Positions 36,661-47,036 of a DNA stretch of 64,000 nt are shown here, in pieces; the first letter of the stretch is position 1; the number at the start of each line of letters is the position of its first letter. The position numbers and the translations under genes were made by a program. This stretch comes from Theocolax elegans (taxonomy: Eukaryota > Arthropoda > Insecta > Hymenoptera > Cerocephalidae), in the NCBI GenBank assembly GCA_026168455.1, contig CM047431.1:44581466-44645465 (forward strand), in the 5' to 3' direction. Under the pieces are notes generated by a model. It searched no databases. It was not told the origin of the DNA and saw only the letters and a list, made by a program, of their open reading frames with translations.

Positions 36661-37330
36661 ATTGAAAATTAGGACAACTCGAACTTACGGTTGGTCGGTG
36701 ATAACACGTGTTCACGGTTGAAAATTTCTTTTCGAGCATCGACGGTTACACCCGCGTAAAATCGTAAAAAAAAAGAAGAAGAAGAGTAAGAAAAAAATGT
36801 GAAGTGAAAAATGCGGTAAACGCGCGCGAACGAGGCGATTGTGTCGCGAGAGGCGAGTCCGCGTCAACGTCCTGCGGCCGACTAGTAAATCTAGCCGAAA
36901 AGTCAAAGCGAGAACGCGTTCCTCGTTCGGATATGTATCGGTGTGCATTGATTGAAACGTGAACCAGAGTAAAAAAAAAAGAAAAATAAAAGACGAAACT
37001 GGGGGGGTGCAACCTAATACGTCGCGGCGAATGCACTTTGTTTGCACGCGGTCAGCGAGTCTTTACTGGGGTAAGCTCAACTTTCCTTACGTTGGTCCTA
37101 TATACCCATCTTCGTTTGCATATTTCGATCAATGACGAAACCTGTACTACTTGCTCGAGGACGTTATAACGTCGATGAGGGAAATACCTGAGGTCGAGAT
37201 CGAGTTTCTCAATTGCGCGACATTTTGTTCGATCGAGATTACAACCGATGATCGTCGCTCGGTGACTCTCAAAATCAAAATAAGAGGGTGGTGGTGACGA
37301 GGTACTCCTTTGTATCAATGGTGTGCTATA
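36661..37330 (-). promoter_or_regulatory. GC-balanced block with a strong minus-strand donor; possible 5' non-coding exon or promoter
   Basis: On the minus strand the block ends with CCGACCAACCGTAAGTTC, so a consensus GTAAGT donor lies at 36688-36683, in the right orientation to be spliced to the spineless bHLH exon region. Upstream on the same strand are a pyrimidine-rich patch, GTGAACACGTGTTATCACC (CACGTG E-box) and a GGGTATATAGGACC TATA-like element near 37100. The minus-strand frames of 96-111 codons here are Phe/Ser/Arg-rich and resemble nothing known. A non-coding first exon is possible but unproven. Confidence 0.25.
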
Positions 37331-39110
37331 GCTGCCCTATACCAGGATCGATTTCACGCGTTTACAGTTAAAACTTGGACTGTGTGTACGTCCGCGCGTA
37401 TACCTATACATGCCTTTTCGTTTGTACACCTTGAAATTGAGCAACTTTCCAAATCGGTTTTTCGAAGTTGATTGTATACCTCGAGTGCACACGATATCGC
37501 CCCTCTCCCAACTAATTATTTATATATATAATATACATATACATCTAAAACACGACTACGATGTAACACGTATACTATTTGGATTCTTATCTCATCAAGA
37601 TGTCACGGTGTAATAATTTTAGCTAGCCGAAACTAAACTCCTACACCTATACGATTATGTAAGTACCTCTGTGTGTGTGTTTGTGTGTGGGTGCGTGTTC
37701 GGTTACCGTGAAATCGTCGATTTAGCCTGGATTTCGTCTGAACCAGATATATTTAAGGTGTTACACGATACGTTATAATTACTTGTAATTAATGCGATTT
37801 TAACGCAACGTTTATAGTTTTGATTATTTCAAATTAGTGATAATAACTAAACGCAAATGACAAAAATAGATACATATTATACTTTGATACCCGTTATTTA
37901 CTATTATGTTTTCTATTCGTAATTATCTTAAATATTAATACAAAGCATATAACTAAAATAATGATATTATAAAACTTCAATATGTCGCAATACATGTCAA
38001 ATCGACGTCACCCGTACAGGAAAATTTATTGTATTTAAAAATTTCGGTGAGAAAAAATGATGATCAAACCACGCATCCTTCCATTTAACTATACAAAACA
38101 TGTAGTAATTTTCCTCGTAGTGTGTAGTTAATGAAAGTTCGCGTAAAAAAAAAATAAAAAATATTCACCGGAAGGATATGTATATACGTATACGTGTATA
38201 CATAAATAAATCTGAGGGAATTAAGCGAAATTGACTTAGAAAGTTAAACAACGCAAGTAAAGCAGGAAGTTCTGGTTTATGTGAATTTAGCTAAAAAGCT
38301 TAACTTCGCCGCGTCAAATGAAACCCACTGAGTTCTACGATGAATCCGAATTCAAATTAAATTCTATAGATCGAAAAGAAAAAAAGCAAATAATTACTTT
38401 TATTCTATTGAATGGTCAACGGTATAACGTACTTACAAGGAACTATGTTTACTTCACTTACTTTTTTAATTTAATTTTAACCCGTGTAATTAACCCAATG
38501 ATATATATCGATATTGTGACGCTATCTGTTTAAAAGCTGCACATCTATAAGTTTTCAAAAAAATTTGTATTTTATAATGTACGAAAATGATCTCTCGTAC
38601 GCATTTATAAAAAAATAAACAAGAATATTTTTCGTTGAAATACAGTATAATAACGAAATAAAATTTTGAAAAATAGTATAATATTATTTAGCTACTGTTT
38701 AATAATATAGTTTTATAAGAAAATAAAACATAATTCGTTTATTATAATTGCTTTTTTTTTATATATAACTTTGTACAATATTGAAAAGGGTACCTTTTTC
38801 AAAGTTAAAATTACATCAATTTAAAATCAACTTTCTTCAAACTTGCTTTGCCCATCGTATCAATAGAATAAAGCGTACAATCACGAATTATTAATGTTTC
38901 TTTTACATAAATAATGTTACTTCATCAAATTGATCGTACAGTATCAGTACTTGGTACATTGACGACGATACCGCTGATCAACCGAAACTGCAGCAATACA
39001 AACGTATAAATATAATTAAAAAAAAATATTTAAATTAAAAGAAAAGTATGTACAGCATCCAGGCCGAGTAATCGAAATCCCGGTCATGATTACCAATAAT
39101 CGAGTGTGCA
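37331..39110. other. Non-coding AT-rich stretch
   Basis: GT run at 37671-37689. No gene or element was recognised. Confidence 0.5.
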
Positions 39111-39930
39111 GTGCGCGTATACATATATTACATAATATTACGGCGAACTTGCGAGTCTTCTCGGGCGCCGTTTTAGTCGTCGGATAATCGCAGCTCTAGA
39201 GCTGCACCGGAAAATTCCGCGCGAAGAAAAAAAGTCACAGAGGGAGTGAGAGAGAACGAGAGTAGTATTCTCTGGGCCGATCTATTGGATTATTCGAAGC
39301 CGAGAGCCGGTTAGGAGGCATCGCCTCTCTCGCCAAGTTTGTTGGATTCGGGATCATAGTAATCTCGTTTGCGAACCCTTCCCGATCAGCCTATCCTAGG
39401 TCGCGACAGGGCTGTGTAAACCACGCCCTGATCAAAGAAAATCCCACATCGCGGGTATCGCATCGAACTTCCGTTCGCCTCATTATTTCTCACCGGAAAA
39501 ACCTAATATTTCCCGATTTTTCATAAATTTTCCGATAATTTCTCACTCTCCGCGTCGAGAGCGTCGTGTATCGGAAGGTTTCGGGTAAAGGTCTACGGTG
39601 GACGCGTGAAAATAGTACGAAAATTCGTATTTTCCCGGTTGAAAACGAGGAAATACGAGTTGAAATAGACGCACAGGAATTTTATACGGTTGCGATCGGT
39701 TATTTTTGTTAGGTTTACGGAGTGGTGGGTTTAAAACTGCCTGCTCGTACCGTGGCTGGACACCCCTTCGGGTTACACGAGCATGATCTCATTAGCTTCT
39801 GTCTAGGGTGGATTATGTGCCCGCAATCCCGTGCCTTTGGTTAAAGCCACTCGGATAAACCGGCTGGGATTCCGAGGCTATGCGATTCAGGAGCCTCGAA
39901 TTTCTCACCTATTTCGTCGACTTTTCTCCG
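39111..39930. promoter_or_regulatory. Largest GC-balanced unique island upstream of the exon; candidate enhancer or unrecognised exon
   Basis: About 800 bp of non-repetitive sequence. It contains CGCAGCTCTAGAGCTGCACC (a short palindrome), CTGATCAAAG at 39428-39437 (a TCF/Pangolin-type CTTTGATC core on the other strand) and two dense sections (39120-39500 and 39730-39920). No reading frame is convincing. It lies 21 kb upstream of the bHLH exon. Confidence 0.3.
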
Positions 39931-42261
39931 TCTTTATTTCATTTTACCTTTTTTTTCACATACTCTTTCGTGGGTATTCTCTTATTTTTATTATGTTTAC
40001 AGGATTCCCGGATTTTAGAGAGGATCACCTGTTAAACACTCGAAGAGAACTGCTCACATTCGAGCGCGGCAGGACGTTAGTTTTTTTTTCGACACGTTCG
40101 TACACGACTGTGACGCTCAAGGGAGTTGGCAATTTTATCTGCACCAACAGAATTTTCCTACAAAATTTACCGTAAATCAAGATGGACTTACAACGTTTGA
40201 TCAGCAACTTAACAATTAACTTAATAACGCGGTTAAAATTGTATCGTTTACATTAAAACTTTTTTTGAACAGCTGATATGCGAGTCTTATTTAGGTTAGT
40301 CTTAGAGGTAGGTGTCAACGTTTAAATTATTTCGCAGCGATTATTTTAAACAAATTTAAGTCGTTTGTTTGTTTAATTATTTTGATGACAGTGGTTTCAG
40401 CCAAGACATATTTTATTAGGGTACGCGCGTTTAATTAGTTAAATTGAAAAAATATATTTGTTTACTTCCAAATCTCGTAAGATTATTGCGCAAAGTTTTA
40501 TTTTAGAGTTAAAATCTTTTGATTAGATTAAAGATCGCGTGATTACTTTTTTGTATTAGAAAACCATAGCCCAAAAATAATAACGATGATTAAAAACCAT
40601 TCGTGTAATATAATTACAATAATATAGGAATTAAATAAAAAATTGGTTTGAACAATAATTTCAATTAACAAACAAAACAAAGAAATCTAGAAACGTATAT
40701 TTATTACGATAACAAAAGGATTTTTAAAATCTTGTTGAAATTCCTTTAGTTTTACCTCAGTCGTTGACTCTCTAAGAAATTATAGGGTGCGAATAAAAGA
40801 CCGAGGGAACAACGAATTCTTTATGTCTATTTTTCTCTCTTTTGCTTCTTTCGATAGAATTTGAAAGAATGTATAGTGTTACAGATTCTTTCGAGCGTTA
40901 GTTTACCATCTGACATTCCCAATATGCAATTGGTTAACAATCAGATTATACATTTTCTACTTTATATAAACTTATTAAATTGTACGTATTTTTTTAAATT
41001 TATTTTTTGTTTTCACTTGAATTCCTATGATTATATCCGATAATTATGTATTATTCCTAGTAGGAAAATTAAGTATGTTTTAACCAAATTTTCATTGTAA
41101 AATTGTTTGGCTTCATATGTTTCTTAATCTCTTTCCTATTCATGTATGTATAAATTATTTATCATCTTGTAAACCAATCTCTAACTCAGGTTTATACCAG
41201 TCCTGTACTCGTGTAAATTACAGAAATATTTCTTATTAATGATTTAATCCTTTGTATTTACATAACGACGATCATAGAAGTGATAAATACCATTAAAATT
41301 AAAAGCCAATAGCATTAATTAAAGTTAAAAGAAAAATAATGTATTATAAGTAATTAAAAAAAACAATTATGCAATAACTTACAATGTATATATCTTGATT
41401 TCTTTAATAAAATAAATTATTATTAACTCACAGTTAACATTTATCATTTGACTGATCAGTAATATAATTTTATAACTGGTTCCATACTTCCATTCACTCT
41501 GACAAATTCGATTGTTCTAGCCTAGTAAAATTACCAAAATCTTAAAATCTATAGATAAGAGTTACTCATAATTATTTTTACTCGAAACTCAAAATTACTA
41601 AACTCGTCTTTAAGAAGAGGCCTGGGTTAAAATTTAAAAAAAATATGTATTATAAATATTTAACAATTTTATATCTACAATGATACAAACAATGTATTAT
41701 TAATAATAATAAATAATAAATTATGCAATGATTTATATTTCTAATATTTTTTAACAAGTTATTTATTTTTTAGATGGAAATATTTGTTTTATCATTCACG
41801 TACCTAGTATTTATTTCGAAGGACTCAGTGATGCAAAGATTAAAATTAAGGTATACATTCAATATATTAACGAACGGTAGTAAGTAAAATGCTATAAAGC
41901 TCATAAAGCTTGAAAAACAAAACCTATTATTAATTATCTATTATAAACTATTATAACTAAACATCGTCATCTAATTAGAAGTAGTTTCTTTACCAAGACC
42001 GAAGAGCATTCCTTCATAATAAATTATAATATAATACATTTGTATCCAAAGTTTTTAATCTATTTTAATCAATTGTGACACTCTGTACCATATTTTTTAA
42101 ACATAATACACTTATCATACGATATAACACAGAAACTACTTGACCGAAATAACTACAAATTCAACTGTACCAATTAAAAATAATCGTAATCAACAAAATA
42201 TCGAGGAGAATATTAAAAAATTAATATAAATAGATGCATTTACTCAATTACAGAAAAACGT
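39931..42261. other. Non-coding AT-rich stretch
   Basis: No gene was recognised. A 114-codon plus-strand frame at 39831-40175 straddles the island edge and has Phe-rich low-complexity sequence; it is not called. Confidence 0.5.
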
Positions 42262-43361
42262 CCCACGTAAAAAAATAGTATACAGATTGTATACAAAATG
42301 TATACAATTTATTTTATACAAATAGTATACAATATTGGTTGTATACAATATGTATAAAATCTGTATACAATCTGTAAAAAAAATAGTCTATACAATTTGA
42401 TAAAAATTTTATACAAAGAGTAAAGAAATTTCTTTCTTTCTTATTTTTGTATAAATAAAAATTCTGGAAGATTAAAAACAGAAAATATATTAGGCATTTG
42501 GAAACAGCTGCAGCACTGCCCTGTGAACGAGAAAAACTGTAGAGGTTATGGACATCAGAACCATTGATGATGAGGAGATTAACGCAACCAAGAATTGCTG
42601 CTGCCACTGACACCAACGATCTTGAAAAAATGTCAACAACTTTTCCTTCATCGCGATTTGACCAAAATTTTCAAACCACCATTTCGTTACATCCAACGGA
42701 CTCTTCAACATCGACTTGCACATCATGAAGGTTAGACAGGGTCTGACCGAATGTTTTGTTCTTTGGTTGTCAAGTCGATTTTCAACTTTTTTTATTAGCA
42801 ACCCAAAAAGAAAGTTGAAAATCGACTTGACAACCAAAGAACAAAACATTCGGTCAGACCCTGTCAAACCTTCATGATGTGCAAGTCGATGTTGAAGAGT
42901 CCGTTGGATGTAACGAAATGGTAATTTCAACGTTTTGGTCAAATTGCGATGAAGGAAAAGTTGTTGACATTTTTTCAAGATCGCTAGTGTCAGTGGCAGC
43001 AGCAATTCTTGGTTGCGTTAATCTCCTCATCATCGATGGTTCTGATGTCCATAACCTCTACAGTTTTTCTCGTTCACAGGGCAGTGCTGCAGCTGTTTCC
43101 AAATGCCTAAAATATTTTCTGTTTTTAATCTTCCAGATTTTTTATTTATACAAAAATAAGAAAGAAAGAAATTTCTTTACTCTGTATAAAATTTTTATCA
43201 AATTGTATAGACTATTTTTTTTACAGATTGTATACAGATTTTATACATATTGTATACAACCAATATTGTATACTATTTGTATAAAATAAATTGTATACTA
43301 TTTGTATAAAATAAATTGTATACATTTTGTATACAATCTGTATACTATTTTTTTACGTGGG
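42262..43361. mobile_element. 1.1-kb near-perfect hairpin (foldback) element
   Basis: Two arms, about 42262-42788 and 42813-43361, are reverse complements for over 500 bp around a loop of about 24 bp (ATTAGCAACCC and flanks). The outer ends are CCCACGTAAAAAAATAGTAT on the left and the matching ATACTATTTTTTTACGTGGG on the right. Next to the ends are many GTATAC units. The right arm has one extra copy of a 25-bp GTATAC-containing unit at about 43284-43320. Frames of 100-171 codons appear in both directions because the arms mirror one another. They match no protein I know and I do not call them genes. Target-site duplication is not evident. Confidence 0.8.
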
Positions 43362-43447
43362 GTTAAAATATTATAAACAAAGCCGATAAAACATCTTTTT
43401 GATAAACACCATAATTGTTTTTTTGGTTATTTTGTACCACCTACGCA

Positions 43448-44557
43448 CACTGAGAAAAGTAATTATTTGGGAGAAAGAATCTTCCTTAACTGTTAAGAAA
43501 TGTGGATTGAAATACGGCGAAAGACACAATGATGACTTAATAATAAACTTATGACTTGATTTGGCAAGGTGCACATTATATTTAAATTCTTTATAATTAA
43601 GACGCGAATCAATTACAAGTAAAAATTATAATTTTTATACGAGTTCAATGAATTAATCAGTTTTCGCAATTAACATGTATTTAATTAAATATGATTATAT
43701 TAAAGAAAATGAATAAGAATAAATAAAATTAAGATTAAATTTTCACGTATCTGTAAATAATTATTTATTTGTATTATAATTCATATGAAATAAGAGTTTT
43801 CCTTGTAATTCTAAAAATTTTCTAAAAATGATTTTTATCTCTTCAATTCATGTTCTTTAAGGGCAGTTCGTACTCATAGCTTCACAAATCCACCACCAGA
43901 GTTTTGCGAGTAAAAGTGGCGCTGCCGTCAGATAAGCTGAGTTCATATTCGACAATAATTATGAACATTTATAGGAAATAGAGCTTCTACCACACAAAAT
44001 CAGAATTGAGCGCCATAGCTATTGATGTAATGATTAATTACATATTGCTTAGCTGATCGAAAAGTCAGTATTTTCGACGAATAGTGAGAAGTACGAATCA
44101 ATTCTGAGAACACATACCGAAGTCACTTCGTACTTCTCACTATTCGTCAAAAATACTGACTTTTCGATCAGCTAAGTAATACGTAATTAATCATTAAATC
44201 AATAGCTATGGCGCTCAACTTTGATTTTGTGTGGTAAAGACTCTATTTTTTTTTAATTATTGTTCAAAATTGTTGTCGAATATCAACTCAGCCTATCTGA
44301 CGGCAGCGCCACTTCTTCTCGCAAATTTTCGGGTGGTGATATATTCAACTATACTCTACGGACTCCCCTTAACTGTTAAGAATTATGTACTTTAAATAAG
44401 ATAATGGATATTTGTCTTTTACGAAAACAGAGTTTGTAATAAGTAAAGGCATAATTCTTAAATATTAAGAAATCGACATTTGGTACAAATAATATACAAT
44501 TTTACGCTACGAAATTCATATGGTTTCTTTGAATGAAAGAATTATCGTTTTTTCTTA
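43448..44557 (+). mobile_element. MITE with CACTGA end, copy 2, interrupted by a hairpin element
   Basis: It begins CACTGAGAAAAGTAATTA and runs collinear with copy 1 at 21836-22435. Shared stretches include TTGGCAAGGTG, ATTATTTATTTGTATTATAA and GAGTTTTCCT. It is broken at TTCTTTAA by the 508-bp element at 43861-44368, and resumes with CTGTTAAGAATTATGTACTT. The right end is less well kept than in copy 1. Confidence 0.7.
43857..44372. mobile_element. 508-bp hairpin MITE with TTAA target-site duplication
   Basis: TTAA at 43857-43860 and at 44369-44372 flank an element with ends GGGCAGTTCGTACTCATAG and, reversed, GGGGAGTCCGTAGAGTATAG. The arms are complementary almost to the centre (for example TAGCTGATCGAAAAGTCAG against CTGACTTTTCGATCAGCTAA; GCGCTGCCGTCAGATA against TATCTGACGGCAGCGCC). 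The related repeat at 21836-22435 shows the empty site TTCTTTAACTG with a single TTAA. TTAA duplication and precise borders are the signature of piggyBac-type transposition, so a non-autonomous piggyBac-like element is the best call. It has no coding frame. Confidence 0.85.
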
Positions 44558-44621
44558 GGGCAGATTTAAAAGATGTTTTATAATTGTTAGCGTCCATTCA
44601 TATTGCAGGTTTAAAAATCAA

Positions 44622-45096
44622 ATGTTTGATAAATATATTTATTTATTTATTTTTTTTTTATTCTCTCTGTTCATCACCCCGTATACCCATTATTAAACGG
44701 GTTTTTACAGGGACACTCCTACCACCTATGTGTGGGGATGAAAACATTCCAATTTTTCCTATCCCGGTCCCCACCGTCTCGCATTCGCCCGGGGTTATGC
44801 CCGTGAGGAAGGGAAAACCTTGTAGGAAAACCTTCCCCGAGACGGTTGGTGTATTGAAACATTCTGTTTAGATGTTCAGGTCACCTTGCGTAGGCCCAAA
44901 CACCGAAACCGAATGTTCCACACCTTCCGCTCACGTTGTGAAGTGTGGAAAAACACCTAACCGATCCCGAAAGCCGCACAAGAATGGTGTCACCCATCCA
45001 AGTGCCAACCGCACTCAGTGCTGCTTAACCTTCGTGATCGGCCGAGGTGCGTCTCCGCCACTCCGCCACCGTGTCGGTCATGTTTGACAAATATAT
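44622..45096 (-). mobile_element. 5S-rRNA-derived SINE with 17-bp target-site duplication
   Basis: The SINE body is 44639-45079 on the minus strand. Its head matches the 5S rRNA gene's internal promoter: CCGATCACGAAGGTTAAGCA, then GCGGTTGGCACTTGGATGGG and TGAC. These correspond to the 5S box A and box C, so it is transcribed by RNA polymerase III if alive. The roughly 280-bp body is unrelated to 5S. The tail is A-rich with AAATAAATAAATA. Flanking ATGTTTGATAAATATAT (44622-44638) and ATGTTTGACAAATATAT (45080-45096) differ by one base and are the target-site duplication. This is the SINE3-type layout. The reading frames on the plus strand here are not genes. Confidence 0.85.
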
Positions 45097-46272
45097 ATTT
45101 TAATATAAATACATTATAATAAGAAATCTTGGCGCAGTGACTCATAATAATAGATTAAAAAAATATATGTTTATAAATAATTTAATTAAAAATTTTAATT
45201 AAAAGTTAAACATATATTAATACAGTTTAATATTTAAAAAATCAGAAATATTTTAAGTCATTGTATAACAAAATATTAATTATATTTGCAATCAATTATT
45301 TATTTTTTTTTTAATCTTAGTTAAGGATTATTCTCTACAAATATATCAAATTCTACACAAAATTACAGGTTTATCGAGAATTGTATAATTTTCTGTGTAT
45401 TCAGCGTTACCCACACAAGAAGTAAATGTTTCGACAAATGTTAATTTTTTAATTTTTCTTTGTATAAATTTATGATGTAAGTCATTACGTTCAATAAAAC
45501 ATTTGCGAAAAATAAAATAAATTTTAGGTTTAACTTTTTTCTCCTATTTTTGACGGACACTAAAAATAATGAACAATTTGTTGTTATTCTGCCAAAACTT
45601 TTTAATCTATTTAATTATCAAGGATATTGCCATTCAATAAATTGTTAATTGAAAAATCATTATCAAAGTAAAAAAAGTTTCCAAAAATGTTTCAACAAAA
45701 CTGTAAATAAAATAACAGTCCGAACTAAAGTTTATAAACATCTCAATCCCCGCTAAGAAGATCATTATTACGTAATGAAAAGTAAATACTATCTCGAAGA
45801 ATAAAAATTGTAAAGAGAAAAAGGTCGGCAAATCGTTGGTTCACTTTTCAATCGAGTAAATCTGAAGATAACCAAAGAAACTAAAGATCCCATGGTTTTC
45901 CTCCCGCGCGTGTCAAGAGGCGGATATCTCGCGCGTCCGGTCGGTTTTCCTTGACTTCCGCGATTATAACCCCTAAGGCCCTCGAGAGATATACATTTTT
46001 TTGGATGCAAGCTCCCGAATTTTCCTGACGATTCCCACGCTCGAGGCGAAACCGCGATCGGTTGTAAAACGAGTTAAATTGATTTCGAACACGCCCTAAC
46101 GCTTCTTCTTAACCTTTCTTCCTCTTCTTTTTTTTCCATTAAGTAGAGATATCCCTTCGATGGAAATCGCTAATAAATCGAATATTACAGCTCAGGAAAT
46201 GGTTAATTTTGTTACGTCTTCTTCTTCATCTTCTTCTTCTTCGGTATACCGATTTCGTTTTTTGGTTTTGCG
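44891..46272. repeat. Tandem duplication, unit 1 (1382 bp)
   Basis: This unit starts inside the SINE and ends at GGTTTTGCG. It is repeated as 46273-48139. The two differ by a few single-base and short indels (for example 45202 region CATATATT against CATATT; one T in GGTTTTCC against GGTTTTTCC), plus a large insertion in unit 2. The unit's GC-balanced end (about 45880-46270) includes GAGGCGAAACCGCGATCGG and a (TCT)n run that reads as polyserine. Confidence 0.9.
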
Positions 46273-46461
46273 TAGGCCCAAACACCGAAACCGAATGTTC
46301 CACACCTTCCGCTCACGTTGTGAAGTGTGGAAAAACACCTAACCGATCCCGAAAGCCGCACAAGAATGGTGTCACCCATCCAAGTGCCAACCGCACTCAG
46401 TGCTGCTTAACCTTCGTGATCGGCCGAGGTGCGTCTCCGCCACTCCGCCACCGTGTCGGTC
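46273..46461 (-). mobile_element. Truncated second copy of the 5S-derived SINE
   Basis: This is the 5' half (5S head plus some body) of the SINE, copied by the tandem duplication. It keeps the original flank ATGTTTGACAAATATAT at 46462-46478. It did not arise by its own retrotransposition. Confidence 0.85.
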
Positions 46462-46510
46462 ATGTTTGACAAATATATATTTTAATATAAATACATTATA
46501 ATAAGAAATC

Positions 46511-47036
46511 ATTTACTGAGTAGCGTTCTCATGTCAATCTATAAACTAACTAGGACGCTGGTCAGGTCGTGTACAAGAATGAAACGCTTTTTGGAACCTT
46601 TTTTGCCCATTCATAGTTTTCATTCCAATTTATAACCCTTTTCTGACCATCAAAATGCTTTTGGAATTTTAAGTAGACTAAGAAAAATTGTCCATTTTAG
46701 CTAGGTATAATAGCCATGAACAAGCTCCTAAAATGATTTGGCTCAATTTGAGAGAAAAATGATAAACGTCGAAATATCTTTAAAAGTACTATTTATATAG
46801 CGTAACAATCGTCTGTATCTATTACAAATGGTAAAACCGATCAAATTTCACAACACGCTTTAAGTTTTCTTTACAGGATTACCCGAAAAGTTGTTTCATA
46901 TTTGATGAAGGTTATGTCCATCTAAGAAATGGTCAAGAAAGGTGAAAAAGCGTTTCATTTTGAGATAGAACCTGACCAGTTTCACGTCCATTTCTTAGTT
47001 TTTAAGCCCATTTTTCATATTTAAATTCTACTAGGG
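46511..47036. mobile_element. Inverted-repeat insertion present only in duplication unit 2
   Basis: The left part carries GGACGCTGGTCAGGTCGTGT, then AATGAAACGCTTTTTGG. The right part in reverse complement carries GGACGTGAAACTGGTCAGGT, then AAAATGAAACGCTTTTT. The imperfect terminal repeats span about 46540-46594 and 46944-47013. The middle has no coding frame. Exact ends and target duplication are unclear because 41 bp found in unit 1 are missing here. Confidence 0.6.

Noticed and set aside
36712..37047. Minus-strand frame of 111 codons
   Set aside because: Phe/Leu/Arg-rich, with an overlapping frame of similar length in another phase; no homology. The block is kept only as a possible non-coding exon or promoter.
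42314..43289. Frames of 100-171 codons inside the 1.1-kb hairpin
   Set aside because: The arms mirror each other, so the same frame appears on both strands; no homology to transposase or host protein was recognised.
44872..45087. 71-codon plus-strand frame with Cys/Pro/Arg-rich translation, repeated at 46209-46469
   Set aside because: It is the antisense of the 5S-derived SINE; its repetition reflects the tandem duplication.
46160..46342. Frame with a nine-serine run, repeated at 48027-48209
   Set aside because: The serine run is a TCT microsatellite. The C-terminal parts differ between the copies because the duplication junction cuts the frame.
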